In this document: piece by piece, positions 35,554 through 42,202 of the stretch
Position numbering within the stretch: the stretch's first letter is position 1
Layout of the letters: every line of letters starts with the position of its first letter
Origin: Haloplanus ruber
GTDB lineage: Archaea > Halobacteriota > Halobacteria > Halobacteriales > Haloferacaceae
NCBI RefSeq assembly: GCF_024494725.1
Contig: NZ_JANHDK010000001.1
Coordinates: 558,001-622,000, forward strand
Length of the DNA stretch: 64,000 nucleotides
Reading direction: 5' to 3'
Position numbers and translations under genes: made by a program
Notes under the pieces: generated by a model
What the model was told of the DNA's origin: nothing
The model's database searches: none
The model's input: the letters and a program-made list of their open reading frames with translations, nothing else

Positions 35554-35796
35554 CTACAGCGTGTGTTCGTCGTCGGACTCGTTGCGGATGGCCGGGTCCT
35601 GCTGGTCGTCGACCACCTGCGTGAACAGGTCCTCGTCGGCCGTCTGGTTCGGGGAGTCGTCCGTGTTGTAGGCGGACACGCCGAGCGAGAGGAGTTCCTC
35701 AACGGCTTGGTCACGGTTGATGAACTCGCCTTCTTCGACGAGCTGTCTGATCTCGATGTCGACGTCGTCCGGCAGCGAAACTTCGGCGGAAGGCAT
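35554..35796 (-). CDS. ribbon-helix-helix transcription factor-like protein
   Basis: An 80-residue acidic protein from ATG 35796 (MPSAEVSLPDDVDIEIRQLV). Residues 1-45 are a ribbon-helix-helix (CopG/ParD-type) DNA-binding unit: a beta-strand with alternating residues, then two helices in EEGEFINRDQAVEELLSLGV. The C-terminal half is acidic and disordered-looking. It is a paralogue of the gene at 48944-49156 in this window. It abuts the stop of the lyase gene and diverges from the membrane protein at 35900. Confidence 0.85.
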   Translation of the reverse strand: MPSAEVSLPDDVDIEIRQLVEEGEFINRDQAVEELLSLGVSAYNTDDSPNQTADEDLFTQVVDDQQDPAIRNESDDEHTL

Positions 35797-35821
35797 ACCG
35801 CTCACTGAGGCGCCCTCCGTG

Positions 35822-35836
35822 TTAAAAACCCGGTTT
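35822..35836 (-). promoter_or_regulatory. TATA box and palindrome of the ribbon-helix-helix gene
   Basis: TTAAAAACCCGGTTT: the minus-strand TATA (GTTTTTAA) lies 26-33 nt before ATG 35796. The overlapping palindrome AAACC-C-GGTTT (35826-35836) lies in the same place. It resembles the CCGGG-centred palindrome before the paralogue at 48944. It could be an autoregulatory site. Confidence 0.5.
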
Positions 35837-35849
35837 CGGCGGGTGGACA

Positions 35850-35861
35850 CGAACACGTTCG
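35850..35861 (+). promoter_or_regulatory. palindrome site A (CGAACACGTTCG) for the heme-copper-like membrane protein
   Basis: CGAAC-AC-GTTCG ends exactly 38 nt before ATG 35900 and is followed by GGGCGGAACC. The same site at the same spacing precedes two other genes (39645 and 40135). The arrangement fits an activator binding just upstream of BRE/TATA. Confidence 0.8.
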
Positions 35862-35899
35862 GGGCGGAACCGAGGGACGCAAAGGGCGTACCGGTACGT

Positions 35900-37219
35900 A
35901 TGGCTGCCGTACCCGACGACGTCGACACGGACACCCAGCCGCCGCTCTCGATCCCGCTCCGGCATTTCGTGGTCGCGCTGGCGTTCCTGCTAGCCGGCGG
36001 GGTCGTCGGAGTCGCGGACGGACTGGGCCTCGTGACCGGTTTCGCCCGTGCCGCCCACCTCCACCTGGTGCTCGTGGGCTTTGTCTGTCTCACTATCGCG
36101 GGCGCCATGACGCAGTTCGTCCCGGTGTGGTCGGGGACACACCTCCACTCGCATCGGCTGGCACGGGTACAGTTGTGGCTCCTTGCCGTCGGTCTCACCG
36201 GCATGGTCGGCGGGTTTCTGACCGCCCGGCTCGCGGCCCTTCCCGTCTTCGGGGCGCTGGTGCTCGCCGGCTTCTGGACGCTCGCGTACAACGTCGGCCG
36301 AACGCTCGCGGCGGCGCGCCCCTTCGACGTGACCGAGGGGCACTTCGCGGCGGCGCTTGGCTTTTTCGTCGTGCTGACGCCGCTCGGCCTCCTGCTCGCC
36401 GTCGGCTTCGTCGCGCGGCCGTTCGCCGCCCTGCCGGTCGCTCGTGGCGGCGTCGTCGCCGCTCACGCCACGCTCGCCGTCTTCGGCGCCGTCCTGACGA
36501 CGGTCTACGGCGCGTTGTACCAGCTCGTTCCGATGTTCGGCCAGACGGAACTCCGGGGCGTCGATCACTGGTTCCGGCGGGTCGAGACGGCCGCCCACCC
36601 GACGGGCGTCGTCGTCCTCGCCGCCGGCCGTCTCGTCGGTGCCGCGGCGCTTGCCCGCGTCGGCGCCGCACTCCTGCTCGTCGGGTGTGCGGCCTTCCTC
36701 ACCGTCCTCGTCCGCCTGCTCCTCGATGCCCGAGCCGACCGGACGCCGATGCTGACCCGGTACGCGCTTCTCGCACCGACCGGCCTCGCCTGGGCCGCCC
36801 TCACCACACCGGCGTGGCTTCGCGACCCGCTCGGGGTCGCCGTCCGATTCGGCGCCCCGAACACCACCCACCTGCTCGGCCTCGTCTTCCTTCTCGTACT
36901 CCTGGGGACCCTCTATCACATCGTCCCCTTCCTGGTCTGGGTCCACCGCTACAGCGACCGTCTCGGGTTCGAGTCGGTGCCGATGATTGACGACCTGTAC
37001 GACGGCCGTCTGGCGACGGCCGACCTCGTCCTCGTCGTCGTCGGCGGCGGCCTCCTGATCGGTGGCGACCTGTTCGCCCGTCACCGCCTCGTCGTCGCCG
37101 GCGGTGCCGCCCTCGCGGTCGGACTCGCCGTCTTCGCGGCGAACCTGTCGCTCGTCCTGTGGCGCCACGCGCCGTCGTCGCTGGGCGACGGTGTGTTCGA
37201 TCCGGCCGACGGCGACTAG
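35900..37219 (+). CDS. polytopic membrane protein, heme-copper oxidase/NO-reductase subunit I-like
   Basis: A 439-residue protein with about 12 hydrophobic helices from ATG 35900 (MAAVPDDVDTDTQPPLSIPL). His residues occur in helix-like contexts: FARAAHLHLVLVGFVCL, SGTHLHSHRL, GVVAAHATLAVFG, NTTHLLGLVFLLVLLGTLYH, and VHRYSDRLG after it. This recalls subunit I of heme-copper oxidases, the NorB/cbb3 branch and the related NnrS family, but the full metal ligand set is not established. It is preceded by palindrome site A. Neighbours are the RiPP operon and the DUF2249 gene with the same site, so a role in nitrogen-oxide or low-oxygen respiration is likely (inference). Confidence 0.75.
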   Translation: MAAVPDDVDTDTQPPLSIPLRHFVVALAFLLAGGVVGVADGLGLVTGFARAAHLHLVLVGFVCLTIAGAMTQFVPVWSGTHLHSHRLARVQLWLLAVGLTGMVGGFLTARLAALPVFGALVLAGFWTLAYNVGRTLAAARPFDVTEGHFAAALGFFVVLTPLGLLLAVGFVARPFAALPVARGGVVAAHATLAVFGAVLTTVYGALYQLVPMFGQTELRGVDHWFRRVETAAHPTGVVVLAAGRLVGAAALARVGAALLLVGCAAFLTVLVRLLLDARADRTPMLTRYALLAPTGLAWAALTTPAWLRDPLGVAVRFGAPNTTHLLGLVFLLVLLGTLYHIVPFLVWVHRYSDRLGFESVPMIDDLYDGRLATADLVLVVVGGGLLIGGDLFARHRLVVAGGAALAVGLAVFAANLSLVLWRHAPSSLGDGVFDPADGD

Positions 37220-37236
37220 CGGCCGCCGTCGGGCGG

Positions 37237-37821
37237 TCAGAACGGCGTCGACGGACCGTCTCCGTCGGCCGGCGTGTCGTCGGCGTCGCTCGCCGTCCCG
37301 GGACCGGACTCGCTCCCGTCACCCGGCACTGATCCCGAGTCGAGGTAGGCTGTTTCCATGTCTGCGAGGCGGTCGTTGATTCGGGCGCTCGATTCGTGCA
37401 TCGGCGCGACCCTGACGCGCACGAGGTCGAACTCGTGGGACGGGCCGGCGTCGTCGGCGTTCCAAGCGCGAAACGACGCCGTTACGAGCGTGTCACTCTG
37501 CGGGCAGAACTCCGTCGTCGGCGTGAACTCCGCGCGGAGGACCGACGAGTCGTCGGTCTCGACGGCGTATCGGTAGCCCGCGTCCGGGTGTCGGGTGTCC
37601 AGGTTCAGGCGCGCGAGATTGTAGCCGAAGGTCACGTCGTAGACGGTGCGAGCCTCGAACCGGTCGCGGGTCAGCCGGTGGAAGGCGGCGTGCCGACGAC
37701 CGGTCAGCACCTCGTGCCCGTCGAGGAACGAACCCGGGGCGGACAGAGCCTCGGGACGAAAGGTGTCGTAGTCGTCGAAGTCGTCGCTGTCGCTCGACCA
37801 AGGGCGCGGAACGAGGGGCAT
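37237..37821 (-). CDS. unknown protein, last gene of the RiPP/radical SAM operon
   Basis: A 194-residue acidic protein from ATG 37821 (MPLVPRPWSSDSDDFDDYDT). It has no signal peptide or membrane helix. The middle (FEARTVYDVTFGYNLARLNL) and FTPTTEFCPQSDTLVTASFR, with the only Cys, form an alpha/beta-looking core; the next conserved part is RVAPMHESSARINDRLADME. The last 35 residues are low-complexity Gly/Asp/Ser. I do not recognise the family. It is 24 bp from the upstream gene and is the fourth gene of the operon, so a role with the maturase or a shared target is inferred only from position. Confidence 0.75.
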   Translation of the reverse strand: MPLVPRPWSSDSDDFDDYDTFRPEALSAPGSFLDGHEVLTGRRHAAFHRLTRDRFEARTVYDVTFGYNLARLNLDTRHPDAGYRYAVETDDSSVLRAEFTPTTEFCPQSDTLVTASFRAWNADDAGPSHEFDLVRVRVAPMHESSARINDRLADMETAYLDSGSVPGDGSESGPGTASDADDTPADGDGPSTPF

Positions 37822-37845
37822 AGGTACCCTAAGCGTCCGCGTCAC

Positions 37846-38199
37846 CTACGCCCCGTCCCGAACATCTTCGTCCGGGAGGAACAGCCGTCGAACCGTCTCG
37901 GGGGAGACTGATCCGTCGACTCTGTCGCCACCCTCGCAGTCGACCGCCGCCCGAGCGGGTGCGAGGACGCCCGCGGCGATCCGGCCGGCCATCGTCGCCA
38001 CGACCTGCCGTTGGGCGGGCGAGAGGTCGTCGAGTCGTCCGAGCGCGGTCGCTAGTTCCCGGTCGGCGACCGCGACACCTCGCTCGCGCAGGCGCCGGTC
38101 GAGCGCCGCGGCGTCCGCTGGGGCGTCGTCACTCGCCTCGGCCGTGATCGAGCGGTCCTCCGGCCGCGCCGTGGCCTGACAGATTGGGGGCGTCGACAT
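37846..38199 (-). CDS. orphan glutamyl-tRNA-reductase dimerisation-domain-like protein
   Basis: A 117-residue protein from ATG 38199 (MSTPPICQATARPEDRSITA). Residues about 30-95 (RLRERGVAVADRELATALGR, then LDDLSPAQRQVVATMAGRIA) resemble the C-terminal helical dimerisation domain of HemA, including the conserved phrase about removal of LAP-type residues (GVLAPARAAV). No NAD-binding or catalytic domain is present. It starts 2 bp after the radical SAM stop codon and is co-translated with it. A partner or regulator of heme/tetrapyrrole synthesis is possible. This is inference. Confidence 0.72.
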   Translation of the reverse strand: MSTPPICQATARPEDRSITAEASDDAPADAAALDRRLRERGVAVADRELATALGRLDDLSPAQRQVVATMAGRIAAGVLAPARAAVDCEGGDRVDGSVSPETVRRLFLPDEDVRDGA

Positions 38200-38201
38200 G
38201 G

Positions 38202-39308
38202 TCAGGCGTGAGGGTGAGACTCGTGGCCGTCGGGGAGCGGTCCCCCGTAGTCCTCGGGGACGTACGCACAGAGCGGGTCGCTCGCCAGCGGATCGCCGGT
38301 CGTTGCGTAGGCCCGCGACCGACTCCCGCCGCAGACTCCGCGGAACTCGCAGGCGCCACACTTTCCGCCGAGGGCGTCCGGGTCGCGGAGGTCGGTAAAC
38401 AGCTCGGCGTTCCGGTAACAGTCCACCAGATCCGTCTCGCGGACGTTGCCGGCGGAGACGGGGAGGAAGCCGGAGGGGAACACGTCGCCGACGTGGCTGA
38501 CGAAGGCGAAGCCGTCGCCGGCCGTCACCCCGACCCGCCGGCCGATACTGTCGGGCGCCGTCGCCGCCGACTCGCCCTCGTCGCGTCGGTGCTGGAGTGC
38601 GACCCGCCGGTAGTGGGGGGCCTCGGTGGTCTTGATCCCGAAGTCGGCCGCTTCCTCGACGTCGACCAGCCACTCCATCACCCGCTCGGCACGGGCTGGA
38701 CCGACGCTGTCGAGGACCGTCCCGCGACCGATGGGGACGAGAAAGAAGACCGACCACAGGACGGCATCAAGATCAGCGACGAGTTCGCGGATCGCCGGAA
38801 GTTCCTCGACGGTTTCCGCGCAGACGGTCGTGTTGATCTGAAGCGGGAGGCCAGCGTCGCGGGCCGCCTCCGCCGCCCGGATGGTCGACTCGAAGCTCCC
38901 GGGTTCACCGCGGAACTCGTCGTGAGCCGCGCGGGTGCCGCCGTCGACGCTCACGGCGAGGCGTCGGGCGCCGGCGTCCGCGATGTCCCCGACCCGGTCC
39001 GGCGTCAGCGACGCCGTGCCACTCGGGGTGAGCGTCATCAGAAGCCCTCGGTCGGCGCCGTATTCGATCAGTTCGACCGTGTCGTCGCGAGCCAGCGGAT
39101 CGCCGCCCGAGAGCACGACCAACTGGTTCTCGCCGAAGCGCCGCGCCGCATCGAGGAGTGCTTTCCCCTCCGTGGTCGTGAGTTCGTCCGGGTGGCGCTC
39201 CGGCTGGGCGTCCGCCCGGCAGTGCTTGCAGGTGAGGTCACACGCCCGCGTGAGTTCCCACACGAGGACGAACGGCCGCTCGTCGGTGTCGATGGCGCTG
39301 GGGTGCAT
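38202..39308 (-). CDS. radical SAM/SPASM peptide maturase (TIGR04053-like)
   Basis: A 368-residue protein from ATG 39308 (MHPSAIDTDERPFVLVWELT). Cluster ligands C23, C27 and C30 are in TRACDLTCKHCRADAQP (CxxxCxxC). Radical SAM core: VLSGGDPLARDDTVELIEYG, LAVSVDGGTRAAHDEFRG. The C-terminal SPASM domain has CGACEFRGVCGGSRSRAYA and the later DPLCAYVPEDYG with extra Fe-S ligands. SPASM enzymes modify ribosomal peptides or make cofactors such as heme d1 (NirJ). One base separates it from the upstream CGCGG peptide gene, a maturase-precursor arrangement. The modification is unknown. Confidence 0.9.
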   Translation of the reverse strand: MHPSAIDTDERPFVLVWELTRACDLTCKHCRADAQPERHPDELTTTEGKALLDAARRFGENQLVVLSGGDPLARDDTVELIEYGADRGLLMTLTPSGTASLTPDRVGDIADAGARRLAVSVDGGTRAAHDEFRGEPGSFESTIRAAEAARDAGLPLQINTTVCAETVEELPAIRELVADLDAVLWSVFFLVPIGRGTVLDSVGPARAERVMEWLVDVEEAADFGIKTTEAPHYRRVALQHRRDEGESAATAPDSIGRRVGVTAGDGFAFVSHVGDVFPSGFLPVSAGNVRETDLVDCYRNAELFTDLRDPDALGGKCGACEFRGVCGGSRSRAYATTGDPLASDPLCAYVPEDYGGPLPDGHESHPHA

Positions 39309-39309
39309 G

Positions 39310-39606
39310 TTAGACGTGAACGCGGGTGACGTGCCCGCCACAGCCACACTGATCGACGTACTCGATGCGTGCGTCGTCGAAGGCCGCCCGTAGCTCCGCG
39401 TAGAGGTACGTTTCGGGGTGCCCGTGGTCACCGTGGGTCACCAAGTTGACGTGGTTGCCCGACGCCGTGTGTACCACCGCGTCGATGGCCTGTTCGACCA
39501 CGAGTTCGCGGTCGGCGGCGTGCTCCGGCCCTTCGAGGTTCGCCGACCACGACGTCTCGTGAACTGCGTCCGTGATTGGCTCGGCGTCGTCGTGTGTTGT
39601 CTCCAT
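39310..39606 (-). CDS. CGCGG-type candidate RiPP precursor
   Basis: A 98-residue acidic protein from ATG 39606 (METTHDDAEPITDAVHETSW). It ends DQCGCGGHVTRVHV, with Cys87 and Cys89 in a CGCGG box, the hallmark of a haloarchaeal family named CGCGG rSAM-modified RiPP (name from memory). The leader part has conserved LVTHGDHGHPETYLYAELRA. It contains no other Cys. The next gene, 1 bp away, is a radical SAM/SPASM enzyme, the expected maturase. Palindrome site B lies exactly 38 nt before the ATG. The product may carry a thioether or other cross-link. Confidence 0.82.
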   Translation of the reverse strand: METTHDDAEPITDAVHETSWSANLEGPEHAADRELVVEQAIDAVVHTASGNHVNLVTHGDHGHPETYLYAELRAAFDDARIEYVDQCGCGGHVTRVHV

Positions 39607-39644
39607 GTCCGAACGTTGCCGACCCAGCCCCCAAAGCGGTTGCC

Positions 39645-39656
39645 CGAACACGTTCG
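39645..39656 (-). promoter_or_regulatory. palindrome site B (CGAACACGTTCG) for the RiPP operon
   Basis: CGAAC-AC-GTTCG, extended to CCCGAAC/GTTCGGG at 39643-39658. It is 38 nt before ATG 39606 on the minus strand, with GCTTTGG at about -31 to -25 as a weak TATA-like box. In gene orientation it reads CGAACGTGTTCG followed by GGCAACC, as in site C. Confidence 0.8.
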
Positions 39657-39664
39657 GGGCCGCG

Positions 39665-40081
39665 TCAGGCGAACAGTGATTCGAGGTGGTCGAACTGCGC
39701 GTCGAGTTCGCGGCGCCGTTGTCGCTTGATGACCGTCGCATCGAGGAGGTCACCGACGAGTGCCACGTCGAGTGCGAAGTCGGTTTCCGCCACGACCCGG
39801 ACCCCCGCCTCGCCGGCGTCCTCGATTCGGTAGACGGTGCGCATCGACTCGAAGATACCCTCTACCTGCTCGTAGGCCAGGACTGCCTCGGGGTCCTCGA
39901 TACGTTCGAGGCTCAATTCGAGTTGAGCGATGCCCACCCGGTTGACGAGATGTATCTCGTCGCCGTCGACGGTCACCTCGTCGAACCCGGCCGCGAGCAT
40001 GAACGGTTCGACGTCGGTGATCGCCTCACTGACCGCCGACGCCGACCCTGCTATCGTCCGCGAGACGCTGACTGTCGCCAT
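39665..40081 (-). CDS. SRPBCC family protein
   Basis: A 138-residue protein from ATG 40081 (MATVSVSRTIAGSASAVSEA). The sequence has the START/SRPBCC layout: beta1-helix (SRTIAGSASAVSEAITD), YRIEDAGEAGVRVVAETDFA, and a C-terminal helix with VIKRQRRRELDAQFDHLESL. These proteins bind small hydrophobic ligands. It lies head-to-head with the DUF2249 gene and upstream of the RiPP operon (63 bp before palindrome B's gene start region), inside the cluster carrying the CGAAC palindromes. Confidence 0.8.
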   Translation of the reverse strand: MATVSVSRTIAGSASAVSEAITDVEPFMLAAGFDEVTVDGDEIHLVNRVGIAQLELSLERIEDPEAVLAYEQVEGIFESMRTVYRIEDAGEAGVRVVAETDFALDVALVGDLLDATVIKRQRRRELDAQFDHLESLFA

Positions 40082-40134
40082 GGTCGTACTCCTCTTGGCA
40101 GCGTCAAGAACCCCGGACACAGTGACGTATGGGC

Positions 40135-40146
40135 CGAACGTGTTCG
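40135..40146 (+). promoter_or_regulatory. palindrome site C (CGAACGTGTTCG) in a divergent promoter
   Basis: CGAAC-GT-GTTCG lies 38 nt before ATG 40185 (DUF2249 gene) and 53 nt before ATG 40081 (SRPBCC gene, opposite strand). It is followed by GGGCAAACCCC. The identical spacing to sites A and B suggests the same regulator. Confidence 0.8.
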
Positions 40147-40184
40147 GGGCAAACCCCTCGCGGAGGGCCGTCCAACGACGAAGT

Positions 40185-40448
40185 ATGCCAGGCGTCGAAT
40201 CACTGCTGGCCGAGACGGAGGCCCCGTCGACCGGTGACCACCAGATTCTCGACGTGCGCGACCTGCCGCCGCCGGAACCCCTGAAGCAGACCCTCGAGAC
40301 TCTCACCGACCTCGGCGGCGACGGGATGCTAGTGCAGGTGAACGACCGAGTCCCACAGCACCTCTTCCCGCGACTCGACGACCGGGGGTTCGCCTACGAC
40401 ACCGTCGAGGACGGGGATCGCGCCGTGACGGCAATCTGGCCGGAGTGA
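40185..40448 (+). CDS. DUF2249 domain protein
   Basis: An 87-residue protein from ATG 40185 (MPGVESLLAETEAPSTGDHQ). ILDVRDLPPPEPLKQTLETL and LVQVNDRVPQHLFPRLDDRG match the DUF2249 (TusA-like) fold, often found in genes for nitrogen-oxide metabolism and Rex/hemerythrin-like redox loci. It carries palindrome site C at -38. It has no Cys, so it is not a TusA-type sulfur carrier. It is 50 bp upstream of the Trm112-like gene. Confidence 0.85.
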   Translation: MPGVESLLAETEAPSTGDHQILDVRDLPPPEPLKQTLETLTDLGGDGMLVQVNDRVPQHLFPRLDDRGFAYDTVEDGDRAVTAIWPE

Positions 40449-40498
40449 CGGCCGCTGTACCCGTGGATTTTTACCGGCTGACCCCCTCCCCTCGGGTG

Positions 40499-40684
40499 AT
40501 GAAGGAATCCCTGATGGAGATCCTCTGTGATCCGCTCGATAAGAGCGAACTGGAACTCGAGGTGGAGGAGCGCGACGGCGAGGAGATCATCGAGGGCCGC
40601 CTGATCGGGACCGTCACGGGCGAGGAGTATCCGATCGAGGATGGCATCCCGAACCTCCTGCCGCCGGATATGCGCGACGACTGA
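40499..40684 (+). CDS. Trm112-like small protein
   Basis: A 61-residue protein from ATG 40499 (MKESLMEILCDPLDKSELEL). LMEILCDPLDKSELEL and IIEGRLIGTVTGEEYPIEDG with IPNLLPPDMRD match the Trm112/YcaR family, small activators of methyltransferases. Only one of the usual zinc Cys residues is present. The partner may be a methyltransferase such as Trm11-type or METTL5-like (51269). It is followed by an opposite-strand DUF2797 gene. Confidence 0.8.
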   Translation: MKESLMEILCDPLDKSELELEVEERDGEEIIEGRLIGTVTGEEYPIEDGIPNLLPPDMRDD

Positions 40685-40743
40685 GGCGGTCGGTCACCAC
40701 GCCGCTCCGTGATGTCGCGGGCGCTACCGTTCGAGCGAACTCC

Positions 40744-41553
40744 TTATCCGAACGCCCCGAGACTCGACTGCAGTCGGCGGTCGGTGCCGCCGTGTGTCAC
40801 CTCGTAGCCGACCAGGTCCCGCAGATCTACCGCGTAGGTGCTTCCACCGTGATCCACCACGAGTAGGCGGCCCTTGGTCCCGCGAATCCGTCCCGTCGCT
40901 ATCGTCTCCGCGACTGGGCGCTCGGCGAGGTCGAGACCGTAGTCGAACTCGACGGTGGCTCGCGGATCGAACCCCGCGAGCAGGTCCGCCCACGCCGCCT
41001 CGTCGACCGTCCGGCCCAGCCCCGCCCGCTTTGTCGGGACTCGCACCCGGTCCGGAATCTCGTCGGCCAGCCCTGCCTCGATTTCGCGGGCGATCCGGCC
41101 GTTCTCGACCGTCCGGAGGTGAGCGCCGCGGTCGGCCCCCTGTTCGCGGAGGCGGGTCTCCAGGCGCCACTCCTTCGTGACCCCAATCTTGAACGTATCC
41201 GGCGCGAACGCCGCCAAGTAGACTGCGTGGTCGTCGAAACAGTCCATCTCGTCTTTGAGACAGGTGCCCGTACACCGAGCACAGACCCACGTCGACGTGT
41301 GAGCCGTACAGTAGGGGGCGTCCGGGTCGTCACAGGATCGGTGGCCGTCGTCGGTGACGATGCCGGCACAGTGGCGGTCGCCGAGTCGATAGTCGAGGTC
41401 GGCCCCCGGATCGAGAGGGACGTACTCGACGGGGACGGCCGTGGACTCGGGCGGCCCGGATCTGTCCGCGGCGCCGTCGACCGCGCCATCGCAGTCGCTC
41501 ACCAGGAGGCCGCCCTCGGTGGCGTCGTAGCCCACGATCTGCACAGATCCCAT
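40744..41553 (-). CDS. DUF2797 domain protein
   Basis: A 269-residue protein from ATG 41553 (MGSVQIVGYDATEGGLLVSD). A Cys/His-rich segment (YCTAHTSTWVCARCTGTCLK) probably binds zinc. It is followed by DHAVYLAAFAPDTFKIGVTK, a GIY-YIG-like stretch typical of DUF2797, and a beta-rich C-terminus. No catalytic residues are assigned. It diverges from trm56. Confidence 0.85.
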   Translation of the reverse strand: MGSVQIVGYDATEGGLLVSDCDGAVDGAADRSGPPESTAVPVEYVPLDPGADLDYRLGDRHCAGIVTDDGHRSCDDPDAPYCTAHTSTWVCARCTGTCLKDEMDCFDDHAVYLAAFAPDTFKIGVTKEWRLETRLREQGADRGAHLRTVENGRIAREIEAGLADEIPDRVRVPTKRAGLGRTVDEAAWADLLAGFDPRATVEFDYGLDLAERPVAETIATGRIRGTKGRLLVVDHGGSTYAVDLRDLVGYEVTHGGTDRRLQSSLGAFG

Positions 41554-41662
41554 TCGATCCGGGCGAGTAAAGGCGTGTCTCTCCGACGGCGTCGGGTCCA
41601 AGCGTTCTCACGTCGATCCACGTTCCGAAAGCCGTTACCTCCTCGGTGCCCTCGCGTCGGAT

Positions 41663-42202
41663 ATGCAGGATGCCCCCGAGGTGGTCGTGTTGCGACTGGG
41701 CCACCGGCCCGGCCGGGACGACCGCATGACGACACACGTAGCCCTGACGGCGCGGGCGCTCGGCGCCGACCGGGCGGTCCTCGTCGGCGACACCTCGCAG
41801 GCGCGGGAGACGGTCACCGACATCACCGACCGCTTCGGCGGTCCGTTCGACGTGACGGTGACCGACGCCTACCGACCGATCCTCCAAGAGTGGGAGGGGA
41901 CGGTCGTCCACCTCACGATGTACGGTGAACCGGTCGAGGCGGTGACGCCGACGATCCGTGACCGCCATCGGAGTGACCCGCTCCTGATCGTCGTTGGCGC
42001 CGGAAAAGTCGACTTCGAGGTGTACGACCGCGCCGACTGGAACGTCGGCGTGACGAACCAGCCCCACTCGGAGGTGGCGGCGCTGGCGGTGTTTCTCGAC
42101 CGCCTGTTCGAGGGGGCAGAGTTCGACCGTGAGTGGGTCGACGCCGACCGGCGGGTGGTCCCGAAGGCGACGGGCAAGCGCGTCGAAGAGGTCGACGACT
42201 AG
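41663..42202 (+). CDS. trm56: tRNA (cytidine(56)-2'-O)-methyltransferase
   Basis: A 179-residue SPOUT-fold protein (MQDAPEVVVLRLGHRPGRDD). Archaeal Trm56 signatures are present: RLGHRPGRDDRMTTHVALTA, HLTMYGEPVEAV, IVVGAGKVDFEVYDRADWNV and VTNQPHSEVAALAVFLDRL. It methylates C56 in the T-loop of tRNA. The stop overlaps the stop of the permease gene by 4 bp (CTAG). Confidence 0.94.
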   Translation: MQDAPEVVVLRLGHRPGRDDRMTTHVALTARALGADRAVLVGDTSQARETVTDITDRFGGPFDVTVTDAYRPILQEWEGTVVHLTMYGEPVEAVTPTIRDRHRSDPLLIVVGAGKVDFEVYDRADWNVGVTNQPHSEVAALAVFLDRLFEGAEFDREWVDADRRVVPKATGKRVEEVDD

